This document shows positions 32,627 through 41,668 of a DNA stretch of 64,000 nt, piece after piece (the first letter of the stretch is position 1; each line of letters begins with the position of its first letter). Source of the DNA: Streptomyces cavernae (GTDB lineage: Bacteria > Actinomycetota > Actinomycetes > Streptomycetales > Streptomycetaceae); the NCBI RefSeq assembly GCF_004023625.1, contig NZ_RPDJ01000031.1, positions 1 to 64,000 of the forward strand. The letters run 5' to 3'. The notes beneath the pieces are model-generated. The model was not told the DNA's origin and searched no databases. It was given only the letters and a program-made list of their open reading frames with translations. The translations under genes and the position numbers were made by a program.

Positions 32627-34809
32627 GTTCCGAGGATGAGTACATACCCGGCGCCGTCGACGGCGGACGCAGCGGGCACCGCAGGCGCAGGCAGCTGAAG
32701 GTCTCGTACTTCGTCTTCCTGGCCCTCGCGGCACTGATCGCCACCCGGCTCGATGCGGGCTCCCTGCATCTGTACTCCTTCGGTGCCATGGGTCTGCTGA
32801 CCCTGAAGATGTTCGGCGCCCTCTTCTACCGTCCGGCCAAGGCGGGGCGGGAGGAGCTGGAGTACCTCGAGCAGTCCTGGGTCACCGCGGTCATCCCGAT
32901 CTACAACGAGGACCCGGTGATGTTCGAGCAGGGCCTGCGCAGCCTCCTCGCGCAGAGCCGGCTGCCGAACGAGATCCACATCATCGACGACGCCAGCGCC
33001 GACTCAGGGGGCATCCGGGCGGCGAAGAAGATGCGCCGCGAGTTCGAGGCCAAGGGCGTGAAGTACACGGTCAGTGTGCAGCCCGAGAACAAGGGCAAGC
33101 GCGAGGCGCTCGCGCTGGGCTTCGAGGCGGCGCCGTACTCCGACATCTTCCTCTGTGTCGACTCCGACACGATCCTGTCCCGGGACACGGTCCGTGAGCT
33201 GCTGCTGCCACTGGCCGACGAGCGCGTCATGGCCTCCACCGGCATGGTGCTGGCGCTCAACCACGACAGCAACATCTTCACGCGTCTGCAGGACCTGCGG
33301 TACGGGAACTCGTTCCTGTTCGAGCGGGCCGCGTACTCGCGTCTGAAGTCGGTGCTGTGCTGTTGCGGCGCGCTCTCCGCCTACCGGGGATCGCTGGTCC
33401 GCAAGTACCTCCCGGACTTCCTCAACCAGCAGTTCCTGGGCAAGCCGGCCGTCTTCGGCGACGACCGCCGGATGACGAACTACTGCCTCATGGAGGGCCA
33501 GGTCGTCTTCCAGGAGACCGCCGTCGGCTACACGGCCGTGCCGGAGAAGCTGCCGCACTTCCTGCGCCAGCAGGTCCGCTGGAACAAGTCGTTCTTCCGC
33601 GAGTCCCTGTGGGCCTTCCGCAACCAGAAGAAGCTGCGGCCGGCCTTCTGGCTGACCTGCATGGAACTGGCGCTGTGGCTGGTCTTCGGCTCGGCGATGT
33701 TCTACTCGATGGTCATCCTGCCGATCATGCACCCCGACCGGTTCCTCAACCACATCGGGGACTACCTCGTCTTCATGGTGCTCATGGGGTACCTCCGCAA
33801 TGTGCGGTACCTCGACTTCCCCCGCCGGGGCATGGGCTTCATCAAGCGCTTCGGCATGTTCCTGCTCGCCCCGCTCTACGGCGTGATCCAGCTGACCCTG
33901 CTCACGCCGCTCCGCTTCTACGCCCTGGTCACCCTGAGCAAGGGCAGTTGGGGCACCCGTCAGGGCGGTGTCGAGGTGTCCGTCGCCGGGCACGAGGACG
34001 AAGTATCCGCGGTCTGGGAGGAAGAGGACCCGTACTCCGACCCGAAGGTCGGCGAGACGCTCCAGCTCATGCGTCTCGAGGGCCTGGCGCTGCGGCGGAC
34101 GACGCCTCCGCGGTCGGCCGTCATCAACGAACAGCCGCTCCCGCCCGGCATGGCGACCGTCGGCCATGTGCGGGAGTACGGCCGTACGGCTCCTCAGCAG
34201 CCGGTGACTTGGGGAGCCCCGGCCCAGGCGGCCGCCGGACAGCCCCCCAACGGGCAGTGGCAGCAGGGCGGAGCGCCTCGCCCCGGCCATGGGCAGGGGC
34301 CCGGCCCCGGGCCCGGTCAGGGCCAATACCCCGGGCAGGGTCAGTACCCGGCGGGCCAGGGACAGTACCCGGGGCAGGGGCAGCATCCCGGCCAGGGCCA
34401 GTACCCCGGCCAGGGGCAGTACCCGGGCCAGGGCCAGCACCCCGGCCAGGGCCAGGGGCAGTACCCGGGCCAGGGACAGTACCCGGGGCAGGGGCAGCAT
34501 CCCGGCCAGGGCCAGTACCCTGGCCAGGGCCAGGGGCAGTACCCGGGCCAGGGCCAGCACCCCGGCCAGGGCCAGCACCCCGGCCAGGGCCAGGGCCAGG
34601 GCCAGGGGCAGTACCCGGGCCAGGGACAGCACCCCGGCCAGGGCCAGCACCCGGGCCAAGGGCAGCACCCCGGCTGGCAGGGACCCGGGCAGCAGCAATG
34701 GCAGGCCGGCCAGCACGACCCGTACCAGACGGGCGTCGACACCCGTCAGGCCGAGTACGTGGATCCCCACCTGCATCCGGGCAACGGGCAAGGCGGCTGG
34801 CGGCAGTGA
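32623..34809 (+). CDS. Hyaluronan-synthase-like GT2 membrane glycosyltransferase with Gly/Gln repeat tail
   Basis: 728 aa. Two N-terminal membrane segments, a GT2 catalytic domain (VIPIYNEDP, CVDSDT, GDDRRMTN) with the processive-synthase motif QQVRW near residue 320, then several C-terminal membrane helices (from about residue 345). These resemble HasA/chitin/cellulose synthases that polymerise and export in one step. Residues from about 555 are disordered; from about 570 to 690 they consist of GQGQYP and GQGQHP hexapeptides. GTG start overlaps the dehydrogenase stop. Product probably a beta-linked polymer containing a uronic acid. Confidence 0.92.
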   Translation: MSSEDEYIPGAVDGGRSGHRRRRQLKVSYFVFLALAALIATRLDAGSLHLYSFGAMGLLTLKMFGALFYRPAKAGREELEYLEQSWVTAVIPIYNEDPVMFEQGLRSLLAQSRLPNEIHIIDDASADSGGIRAAKKMRREFEAKGVKYTVSVQPENKGKREALALGFEAAPYSDIFLCVDSDTILSRDTVRELLLPLADERVMASTGMVLALNHDSNIFTRLQDLRYGNSFLFERAAYSRLKSVLCCCGALSAYRGSLVRKYLPDFLNQQFLGKPAVFGDDRRMTNYCLMEGQVVFQETAVGYTAVPEKLPHFLRQQVRWNKSFFRESLWAFRNQKKLRPAFWLTCMELALWLVFGSAMFYSMVILPIMHPDRFLNHIGDYLVFMVLMGYLRNVRYLDFPRRGMGFIKRFGMFLLAPLYGVIQLTLLTPLRFYALVTLSKGSWGTRQGGVEVSVAGHEDEVSAVWEEEDPYSDPKVGETLQLMRLEGLALRRTTPPRSAVINEQPLPPGMATVGHVREYGRTAPQQPVTWGAPAQAAAGQPPNGQWQQGGAPRPGHGQGPGPGPGQGQYPGQGQYPAGQGQYPGQGQHPGQGQYPGQGQYPGQGQHPGQGQGQYPGQGQYPGQGQHPGQGQYPGQGQGQYPGQGQHPGQGQHPGQGQGQGQGQYPGQGQHPGQGQHPGQGQHPGWQGPGQQQWQAGQHDPYQTGVDTRQAEYVDPHLHPGNGQGGWRQ
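34290..34690 (+). repeat. Coding minisatellite for GQGQYP/GQGQHP hexapeptides
   Basis: About 22 near-identical 18-nt units (type CCGGGCCAGGGCCAG plus CAC or TAC) in frame in the glycosyltransferase C-terminus. Units alternate Tyr and His and are interrupted by short GQGQ and AGQGQ variants, as in slippage-prone arrays. A Gly/Gln/Pro/Tyr tail resembles low-complexity domains that self-associate. Confidence 0.9.
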
Positions 34810-34861
34810 CCGCCGGCGACCGCCCCGACGGCCGCCAGGATTGACGGCCGCAGGTACGACG

Positions 34862-34908
34862 GAAGGGGGCGGGCCGCACGGATCATGTCCGTGCGGCCCG
34901 CCCCCTTC
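34862..34908. terminator. Strong bidirectional terminator
   Basis: Perfect 21-bp stem beginning GAAGGGGGCGGGCCGC with a 5-nt TCATG loop, between the convergent glycosyltransferase and deacetylase genes. Confidence 0.88.
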
Positions 34909-35006
34909 GTGTTCGGGTCTCCGTCTGCACCGGCTTCCCGGCTTCTCCAGACGGCCTCTTCACGAATTCTTGCGGCCCGCACACGGGTACGGGCCGCCGT
35001 GCCCTG

Positions 35007-36494
35007 TCAGGTGTAGTAGGCCATGGCTTCCTCGACCGTCACGACGGGCATGTCCCGGTCCTTGATCGCCTGCATCAGCGTTGACAGGCCGGCCTTGCCG
35101 ATCTCCGTGCTGGTCGCGGGAGTCCCGTCGACGACCTTGTGCAGACAGAGGATGAGCCAGTCACCGCTGTTGGCGCAGCGGTCGAGTCTGCCGCCCGCGC
35201 CCGTCACCTTCGACAGCGCCGTACCGCCGATTCCCGTACCGTCGTTGATGCCGGTCAGCGCCTTCAGGCGGTAGGGCATCGCCGGGGCGAAGGACTCGAT
35301 CGTCTCGGAGATGATCGACCTGGCCGTGGTGAAGTGGCGGCTCGCGATCAGGTCCACCGGGACACCGTCGGTGGTCTTCTGGAACGCACCGTGCGGATAG
35401 GCGAAGTGCTCACTCTTGAAGCCGTTGGACACCAGCCACTCGCGCAGCTTGCGGAAGTCGGTGTCCGCCTGCTCCGCGGTGAGTTTGGGATAGCTGGCCG
35501 TGTGGGTGGCGTTCGCGTAGGAGTGCCCCGCCATCTCCCAGCCGGAGAAGTCCTGCATCGAACGCATCTGGTCGATCGTCAGGAAGTTCCCGGTCCCGAT
35601 CGCGTCGGCGATGTTGTAGACCGTACCGGGGAAGCCGAAGGCGTCCATCACCGGCCGGCCGATGTCGTGGATGGACTTGTGGGAGTCGTCGAAGGTGATC
35701 GAGACGACGCCCTTGGGGAAGACGGAGGAGGTGTCGGGTATCGCCTCGACCGCCTGCAGCCGGTAGGTCACCGCGCCGCCCGCGTTGTCGTACACGGCGA
35801 ACGACATGTCGGTGAAGCCGGTCTTGGTGGAGGGGTTGCCGGCGGCCGAGATCGAGTACGTGCCGGCGGCGCTGGTGACGTCGGCCCACTGCAGGTGGAC
35901 CGTCACCCATTCTCCCGACTGGACGTAGTTGGCCGCCGTCGCGGAGTGGGCGTGGAACGTCCAGGAGAAGTTGTTCGCGAGGGAACCGCTGCCCAGGTAG
36001 AAGACCAGCTTCGACAGGTTGGCCACGTCATCGACCCGGAAGATCAGCCTGAGCATCTTGCCGGTCAGGTTCATCGCCGTCATACCGGTCTTGCGTATGT
36101 ACGACTGCTTGCCCGTACCGTTCGTGGTCACCCGGACCGCCTGCGTACCGCGGACGAAGACGGTCTTGTCGTTCGCCTCGGACGAGGCGGTGCCGGCGCC
36201 TCCGGCGGTCCAGCCGTGCCCCGCCTGGAACTGCTGGCTCCAGGTGGCTCGGCGCTGCTTGGGGCGCCGCCCGGACGGCGCGTACAGCGGAGGCGTGGCG
36301 AGCCCTCCGATTCCCCCTGCGGCGGCGGGGGCGGCCTGGGCCTTTGTGGCCAGATTGCCCGCCCAGGCGCCACCGGCCGCCATGGCGAGGCCGCCGGCCC
36401 CGCCAAGGAACAGCGCGGAACGCCGGCTCACCACTGCTTTCTCGCGCTCCGCCGCAGCAGCGCGGCTGCGGGCGCGGGTCCCCCTCTTGCTCAC
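35007..36494 (-). CDS. Tat-exported polysaccharide deacetylase (NodB-like)
   Basis: 495 aa. Twin-arginine signal SRRSALFLGGAGG (about residues 23-35), a beta-rich middle region resembling a carbohydrate-binding domain, then a NodB-type domain with TFDDSHKS (catalytic Asp and metal Asp), GHSYANATH (metal His) and FAYPHG. CE4-family members remove N- or O-acetyl groups from glycans. GTG start with GGAG, 2 nt after the stop of the GH16-like gene, so both are co-transcribed. Possibly modifies the polymer made by the adjacent synthase. Confidence 0.88.
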   Translation of the reverse strand: MSKRGTRARSRAAAAEREKAVVSRRSALFLGGAGGLAMAAGGAWAGNLATKAQAAPAAAGGIGGLATPPLYAPSGRRPKQRRATWSQQFQAGHGWTAGGAGTASSEANDKTVFVRGTQAVRVTTNGTGKQSYIRKTGMTAMNLTGKMLRLIFRVDDVANLSKLVFYLGSGSLANNFSWTFHAHSATAANYVQSGEWVTVHLQWADVTSAAGTYSISAAGNPSTKTGFTDMSFAVYDNAGGAVTYRLQAVEAIPDTSSVFPKGVVSITFDDSHKSIHDIGRPVMDAFGFPGTVYNIADAIGTGNFLTIDQMRSMQDFSGWEMAGHSYANATHTASYPKLTAEQADTDFRKLREWLVSNGFKSEHFAYPHGAFQKTTDGVPVDLIASRHFTTARSIISETIESFAPAMPYRLKALTGINDGTGIGGTALSKVTGAGGRLDRCANSGDWLILCLHKVVDGTPATSTEIGKAGLSTLMQAIKDRDMPVVTVEEAMAYYT

Positions 36495-36496
36495 CC

Positions 36497-37933
36497 TTAC
36501 TCCTGAACCGTGTCGAAGTAGTTCATGCCGTTGTCGGTGAAGCCCTTGACTGCGGTGTCGACTGCGTTTTCCGACAAGGCTTTGTTCTCGTTGTAGTACA
36601 GCCAGTCAACTTTCATGTCCCAGGTTCGGTCACCCTTGAAGGGCAGGTCTATGAACCAGTGATTGAAGTTGATCGACATTCCCGCTCGGGGAGCGTACTT
36701 GCCGTTGCTGCTGAACAGTTTCTTTCCGTCCAGCCAGTAGGTGACGACATCGTCCTCGACGGTGATCATCACGGTGTGCCAGCCGGCGAGACTCTTGTTC
36801 GTCGTGTTGTAGACACGGTCGTTGGTCTCGTGGTCGTACCAGGTGACGGTGTCGAGCTTGGGTCCGAGCCGTCCCCAACCGCCGTTGGGCATGTACTCGT
36901 TGTCGAGCTCGCTGTAGGTCTTGCCCTTGCCGCCGATCGTGTAGAAGGTCTGGTTGACGTGGTCGCCCTTCTCACCCGTCGTCGGCTTGTCGCTGAACAG
37001 GACCCGGGCGGCGTAGGTGCCTTCGCGGAACTTGTCCGAGGAACTGCCCAGACTGGCCTGTTTCGTACCGGCCTCGGTGCCGTCCGTGCTGGCGCGCAGC
37101 TGGAGCACCTGGCCGTCGCCCTCGGCGTCCTCCTCGGCGGGGAAGCTCACGCCGTCGGGAGTCCAGGTGTCCTCGATCCCCGGGCCGCCCTTGCTGCTGC
37201 GGACCAGCCAGCCATGCTTGAACAGGGCCGGGTCCTTGGCACCCACGTAGTTGAAGTTGTCGAAGACGACTCCCGCCGGAGCGGTCGGCACCTCGGTGGG
37301 CGCGGTGGAGGCCTTCGGGGCCTTCTTCTCACTGTCCTTGGTGGTGCCATCCGGTTCCTCGCCCCAGGCGAGCAGTCCCCGCTTGTACGCGGTCACCTTC
37401 TTCGACTGTTTGAAGCTCGTCATCTCGCCGTCGAAGGAGCGGTCGTTGGACTGCTTCATCTCCTTGTGGTCGGTCCGGAAGAGCTGCAGATCGATACCAC
37501 GGCTGTTGGCGCTGGGCTTCAGGGTGCCGGCGTCGTCGGTGAACCGGATCTCGAGATAGTGGTCCGCGGTGTCGGTGGCGTCGTCCATGGCGACGACGGT
37601 GCCGGCGATGTTCGAGCAGCCGATCTCGGCCTGCACACAGTTGAAGGCGTACGAGCCGGCACCGTCCGCGGTGAAGTAGTAGCGCAGCGACACATCGCTG
37701 AGCGGCAGCGCCTTCTTCGTCTCGTTGAAGATCTCCAGCGCCGGCTTCGCCACCGTGGCCTTGGCGGAAGTCTGCGTCCGGTAGCGGATCGTGAGCTCCG
37801 CCGGGTCCGGGTTCGCCGCACGCCACACCGGATAGAGCGCCGTCCCGCCGGCGCCGACCGCTCCGATGACGAGCAACAATTTGATCTTGGGCCATACCCG
37901 ACGTCGGGGAGGGCGACGACGTGCAGACGCCAC
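36497..37933 (-). CDS. Exported CBM3-GH16-like protein
   Basis: 478 aa. Membrane anchor or uncleaved signal at the N-terminus (WPKIKLLLVIGAVGAGGTALY). A family-3 cellulose-binding-like module follows (LTIRYRTQT, LPLSDVSLRYYFTADG, about residues 45-165), then a concanavalin-type domain. That domain carries ELDNE near residue 342, matching the GH16 catalytic ExDxE pattern, with YWLDGKKLF after it. Suggests a glucan or glycan endo-hydrolase held at the envelope by a glucan-binding module. GTG start with GAGGAG. First gene of the unit with the deacetylase. Confidence 0.8.
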   Translation of the reverse strand: MASARRRPPRRRVWPKIKLLLVIGAVGAGGTALYPVWRAANPDPAELTIRYRTQTSAKATVAKPALEIFNETKKALPLSDVSLRYYFTADGAGSYAFNCVQAEIGCSNIAGTVVAMDDATDTADHYLEIRFTDDAGTLKPSANSRGIDLQLFRTDHKEMKQSNDRSFDGEMTSFKQSKKVTAYKRGLLAWGEEPDGTTKDSEKKAPKASTAPTEVPTAPAGVVFDNFNYVGAKDPALFKHGWLVRSSKGGPGIEDTWTPDGVSFPAEEDAEGDGQVLQLRASTDGTEAGTKQASLGSSSDKFREGTYAARVLFSDKPTTGEKGDHVNQTFYTIGGKGKTYSELDNEYMPNGGWGRLGPKLDTVTWYDHETNDRVYNTTNKSLAGWHTVMITVEDDVVTYWLDGKKLFSSNGKYAPRAGMSINFNHWFIDLPFKGDRTWDMKVDWLYYNENKALSENAVDTAVKGFTDNGMNYFDTVQE

Positions 37934-37992
37934 GGAAGCTCCTCGGGAGGAAACAGATGGTCATGAGGTTGAAATGATCAAACGATCACTGC

Positions 37993-38004
37993 ATCTGATC
38001 AGAT
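37993..38004. promoter_or_regulatory. Palindrome in the promoter region of the CBM3-GH16 operon
   Basis: ATCTGATCAGAT is a perfect 12-nt palindrome about 60 nt upstream of the GH16-like start, with further GATC-centred motifs on both sides. A regulator site is plausible. The rest of the 387-nt gap (37934-38320) holds only a short direct repeat (GTCCGGAGGGG units at 38231-38280) and no gene. Confidence 0.35.
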
Positions 38005-38320
38005 CGTGTGCAGATCCTATAGGGGACCTGTCACTAGAAGGAGCGGAACTGGTGACGATACGGAAACCTGGAGGTCGGGCTGCCGCCATCTCCGGTAGCG
38101 GATCGCCGGACCGGTCCCGTACCGCACACGCTCGGACACAAGCGGTGGTCAAGCCGTGGTCATACAAAGACCCCCGCCGTTCCGTTCACCGGATCGACGG
38201 GGGCCGCGCAGAGGTGATCTGGGTGTGCTGTCCGGAGGGGGCTGTCGAGGTGCCGTCCGGAGGGGCTGTCGAGGTGCGGGTCGGACCGCCGACGTGGGTG
38301 TCATCCCCTCCCGCCACAGC

Positions 38321-39250
38321 TCACGCGCGGGACTTGTGCGTCGCGGCGAACTCGTCGGCGGCCTCGAGGTCGAAGTCGCCGTGGTCGCTGCCGAGGCCTT
38401 GCGCCACCAGTGCCGCCGCGGCACAGCCGAGTACCGCGGCCTCGCGCGGACTGCGGCCCAGCCCCACGCCGCGCAGGAATCCGGCCGAGAACGCGTCGCC
38501 GCATCCTGTGGTGTCCACCACGTCGATCGCGAAGGCGGGCACGGGTTCGGTGCCTTCCGCGGTCACCACGACCGCGCCGTCACCACCGCATGTGACCGCC
38601 ACGACACCGGCCCCGGCACCGAGCAGCTTCTTCGCGCCCGCCACCAGGTCGTCCTCACCGGTGAAGCCGAGGACCTGATCGTCGTTGGGCAGCAGGTGGT
38701 CGACGTACGGCAGCGCGGCCGCGATCTGCTCGAAACTGCCGAGCACCCCGGGCGCGAGCAGGTCCACGGAGGTGACCACGCCGTGTTCCTTGGCGTACGA
38801 CAGGATGCGCGCGGCGACGTCGACTCCGATCAGTTCCGGGCCGCCGAGGTGGAGGTGCGTGGCTTCCGCGATGGCGTCCCAGGGCACGTCGTCGAGCCCG
38901 TAGGTGATGTTGGCGCCGAGCAGGTGCAGTGAGGGCCGGTCGCCGTTGGGCCGGATGGGCAGCACGCTCGCGGAGGTGGGGGTGTCGGCGCGGCGGACGA
39001 GGAACCCGGTGTCGATGCCGGCCTTGCCCAGCAGTTGGACCAGCATGTCGCCGGTGGGGTCGGTACCGATCGCCCCGGCGCTGCGCACCTCGGCACCCAG
39101 CTTGGCCAGGGTGAGCGCGGTCCCGCCGGCCGTTCCGGCGGCGGTCATCCTGATGTCCTCCACCAGCGTCGCGCCCTGGCCCTCGGGTATGGCCTCCACC
39201 GGCCGCACCAGCACGTCCAGCACGTGCACGCCCATCGTGACGACCTTCAT
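38321..39250 (-). CDS. PfkB-family carbohydrate kinase
   Basis: 309-aa ribokinase-fold kinase. Substrate-side GTAGGTALTLAKLGAEV, and the catalytic/anion-hole motif DTTGCGDAFSAGF near residue 250. Phosphorylates a sugar or sugar acid. ATG overlaps the aldolase-gene stop by ATGA. The kinase-aldolase pair points to a degradation pathway for a deoxy- or pentose-type sugar in which the kinase makes the phosphorylated substrate for class II aldolase cleavage. Exact sugar unknown. Confidence 0.9.
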   Translation of the reverse strand: MKVVTMGVHVLDVLVRPVEAIPEGQGATLVEDIRMTAAGTAGGTALTLAKLGAEVRSAGAIGTDPTGDMLVQLLGKAGIDTGFLVRRADTPTSASVLPIRPNGDRPSLHLLGANITYGLDDVPWDAIAEATHLHLGGPELIGVDVAARILSYAKEHGVVTSVDLLAPGVLGSFEQIAAALPYVDHLLPNDDQVLGFTGEDDLVAGAKKLLGAGAGVVAVTCGGDGAVVVTAEGTEPVPAFAIDVVDTTGCGDAFSAGFLRGVGLGRSPREAAVLGCAAAALVAQGLGSDHGDFDLEAADEFAATHKSRA

Positions 39251-39933
39251 CGGCTCTCCTCCTGCACGGGTGGCACGGGTTGGGTGGTGCCGTAGTTGCG
39301 CGCGATCGCGGCCTCGATCACCGCGAGCTGCTGTTGTTCGTCCAGGACACGGGGCTCACCGAGGGCGGCCGCGCGCTGGTAGACACCGCACGCCCACTCG
39401 AGCAGCAGGGCGTGCTCGACCGCCTTGTCGAGGGTCGGCGCGTGGGTGAGCGCACCGTGGTTCGCCATCAGTGCGGCGCTGCGGCCCTCGAGCGCGTTCA
39501 GTACGGACTCGGCGAGCGCCGGAGTGCCGAAGGTGGCGTACGGCGCCACTCGCACGGTGCCACCCAGGGCGAGCAACTGGTAATGGATACACGGCAGTTC
39601 GTCGAGGACGCAGGAGAGTGCGGTGGCCATGGGCGCATGGGTGTGGACGACCGCGCCGGCGTCGTAGCGCTGGTAGACGCCGAGATGCAGCTCCAGTTCC
39701 GAGGTCGGCCGCAGGGTCCCGGCCACCATGTCGCCGTCGAGGTCGACCACCGTCACCTGGTCCGCGGTCAGTTCGGCGAGGACCGCGCCGGTCGCGGTGA
39801 TCGCAACCCGCTCCCCCACGCGCACGCTGACGTTTCCGGCCGTGCCGATGAGCAGGCCCGCGGCCCCCAGCCGGCGACAGGCGTCCGCCACGGCGGCCCG
39901 ATCCTGACCCAGCACGGAGCTTGAGTCGGTCAT
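39247..39933 (-). CDS. Class II aldolase/adducin-family protein (fuculose-phosphate aldolase-like)
   Basis: 228-aa zinc-dependent aldolase. GTAGNVSVR near the start, metal ligands in VVHTHAP and a third His in MANHGAL. Cleaves a ketose or acid phosphate into dihydroxyacetone phosphate or glycolaldehyde-type products. First gene of the two-gene operon. Its promoter faces a TetR gene across an operator-like repeat. Confidence 0.9.
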   Translation of the reverse strand: MTDSSSVLGQDRAAVADACRRLGAAGLLIGTAGNVSVRVGERVAITATGAVLAELTADQVTVVDLDGDMVAGTLRPTSELELHLGVYQRYDAGAVVHTHAPMATALSCVLDELPCIHYQLLALGGTVRVAPYATFGTPALAESVLNALEGRSAALMANHGALTHAPTLDKAVEHALLLEWACGVYQRAAALGEPRVLDEQQQLAVIEAAIARNYGTTQPVPPVQEESR

Positions 39934-39950
39934 GTACGCGACGGTAACCT

Positions 39951-39979
39951 AAACGTGAAACAAAGTCACGTTCACGTTT
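39951..39979. promoter_or_regulatory. TetR-type operator between the aldolase and tetR genes
   Basis: Perfect inverted repeat AAACGTGAA-N11-TTCACGTTT, with a second nested pair AACGTGA (39952) / TCACGTT (39966). The AACGTGA half-site therefore occurs once on the left and two overlapping times on the right, so two alternative dimer registers exist. Confidence 0.7.
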
Positions 39980-39991
39980 GGGAGTTGTTAC

Positions 39992-40852
39992 TTGGGCGAG
40001 CCGACCGCGGACAGCGGCGGGACGGAAGACGCTCGCCCGACCGGCGAGAGGGACAACGGGTCCCGGCTCGCCGGAGCGGAGGGCGGGCCGCAGCCCGGCA
40101 GAGCGGACACCGTGCCACAACCCACCGGAGCCGAAGGCGGGCCACAGCCCGCCGGAGCGGACACCGGGCCGCAGCCCGCCGGAGCGGAGGGCGGGTCCCG
40201 GCCAGCCGGAGCGGAAAGCGCTCCCCTGCGCCGAACGCCCCAGCAGGCGCGCAGCAGAGCCAGGTTGGCCCGCGTCCTTCAGGCGGCGGAGCGCGTCCTG
40301 ATCGCCGAGGGGGTCGAGGCACTGACCACCACGCGGGTCGCGGCCGAGGCGCGGGTGTCGGTGGGCTCGCTGTACCAGTACCTTCCCGACCGCGGCGCGA
40401 TCATCGACGCCCTCGCCGCCGGCTACTTCGCCCGGCTCGAGGCAGTCATGGACGACTTGGCCCGGGACGCGGCGACACAGCGCTGGGAGGATCCCGTCGG
40501 CCTCCTCATCGACGCCTACGCGGGGATCTACCGCACCGAACACGGCTTTCGCGCCCTGTGGTTCGGCAGCGGCCTGACCGAACGGACCCGCGCCGCGGAC
40601 CGCGAGCACAAGCGCCGCATGGCCGACGGAGTGCGCCGCGTGCTGCTCGCGCTCGGCTTCGGTCACGACGACGAGGGGCTCGGCCGGGCCTGCCACGCCG
40701 CGGTCCTCGCCGCGGACGCGCTCGCCCAGGAGGCCTTCCGTCGCGACGCCGACGGCGACAGCGCCCTTCTCGACGAGGCCAAGATCATGCTGCGCGGCTA
40801 TCTCGCCGACATCACCGACCGCCGGCAGCGACCGCGGCGGGCCCGCCCCTGA
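39992..40852 (+). CDS. TetR-family regulator with repeat-rich N-terminal extension
   Basis: 286 aa. The helix-turn-helix (TTRVAAEARVSVGSLYQYL) begins only after about 80 residues made of AGAEGGPQP and AGADTGPQP repeats. A TTG start is used because GGGAG sits 7 nt upstream; it forces inclusion of the repeats. Helical ligand domain with FRALWFGSGLTERTR. Divergent from the aldolase-kinase operon and probably its repressor through the operator at 39951-39979. Confidence 0.88.
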   Translation: MGEPTADSGGTEDARPTGERDNGSRLAGAEGGPQPGRADTVPQPTGAEGGPQPAGADTGPQPAGAEGGSRPAGAESAPLRRTPQQARSRARLARVLQAAERVLIAEGVEALTTTRVAAEARVSVGSLYQYLPDRGAIIDALAAGYFARLEAVMDDLARDAATQRWEDPVGLLIDAYAGIYRTEHGFRALWFGSGLTERTRAADREHKRRMADGVRRVLLALGFGHDDEGLGRACHAAVLAADALAQEAFRRDADGDSALLDEAKIMLRGYLADITDRRQRPRRARP

Positions 40853-41069
40853 GCCCTCGTGGCCCGAGGCGACGGTGGCCCGATCCGGAGGTCGCGATGC
40901 CCGGAGAAGAATTTCTCGTCCCGGCACTCATACGGCGGGCGGCCGCCACCCGTCACCAGGGTGGACAGCGCGGCACCCGCCGTCCCGCCCGCGAGGGCGA
41001 CCGTCTGTCCGCGCAACCGTCCCACGAGTGCCCCCGGCGCAGAGACCGGGCGCGGAAAACCGAGGAGCC

Positions 41070-41543
41070 GTGAACACACGACGTCTGATCAAGGCCGTGA
41101 CCGCTGTCGCCGTGTCGGCCGGAGTCCTGGCCGTGGCCCCGGCGGCCTCGGCATCGTCCGCTCGGCCCGGTACCGCAGCGATCGCTTCCACGGTCGCTCA
41201 GGCGGATGGCGCGAGCGCCACTCCGTCGGCCTCGACCGCTGCCCCGGCGGCGCTCCCGTCGGTCTACATCTGGGCGGCCAACGTGAACGTCCGCCATGAC
41301 GGTCAGGACGCGGACTGTGTCTTCTATCCCTCCCGCGGATCCTGCCCGACCGTCGTCGCCACGGTCTCGCGTACGACGGCGTCCGCCCACTGCCAGCGGG
41401 AGGGCGAGACCATCCACGACGGCGGCTACTCCAACCGCTGGTGGACGCTGGTCGAGTTGTCCGACGGGAAGGTCGGCTGGGTCAACAACATCTACATACG
41501 TGGCGGCGAGAAGATCGCGGGAGTGCCCGACTGCGCCTGGTGA
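41070..41543 (+). CDS. Secreted small SH3-like protein
   Basis: 157 aa. Signal peptide (RRLIKAVTAVAVSAGVLAVA, then PAASAS), an Ala/Ser/Thr spacer, and a C-terminal bacterial SH3-like fold with ANVNVRHD, four cysteines likely forming disulfides and VGWVNNIYI. Such domains bind peptidoglycan or protein partners outside the cell. GTG start with GAGGAG close by. Function unknown. Confidence 0.78.
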   Translation: MNTRRLIKAVTAVAVSAGVLAVAPAASASSARPGTAAIASTVAQADGASATPSASTAAPAALPSVYIWAANVNVRHDGQDADCVFYPSRGSCPTVVATVSRTTASAHCQREGETIHDGGYSNRWWTLVELSDGKVGWVNNIYIRGGEKIAGVPDCAW

Positions 41544-41583
41544 ACCGTCTTCCGCGGCTCAGCGAACCACCGTGCGGGGGGAG

Positions 41584-41616
41584 GTGCCGGTGTCCGTTCC
41601 CGACGGACACCGGCAC
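41584..41616. terminator. Bidirectional hairpin terminator
   Basis: Perfect 14-bp stem GTGCCGGTGTCCGT/ACGGACACCGGCAC with a 5-nt loop, between the convergent SH3 and MBL-fold genes. Confidence 0.8.
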
Positions 41617-41668
41617 ACCGCACCGGACCGCCCCAGGGGCGCTGACCGGGGACGGGAGAGCGCGCATG

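Noticed and set aside
34290-34690. CRISPR-like array
   Set aside because: Units are contiguous 18-mers without unique spacers, lie in frame in a glycosyltransferase and have no cas genes nearby.
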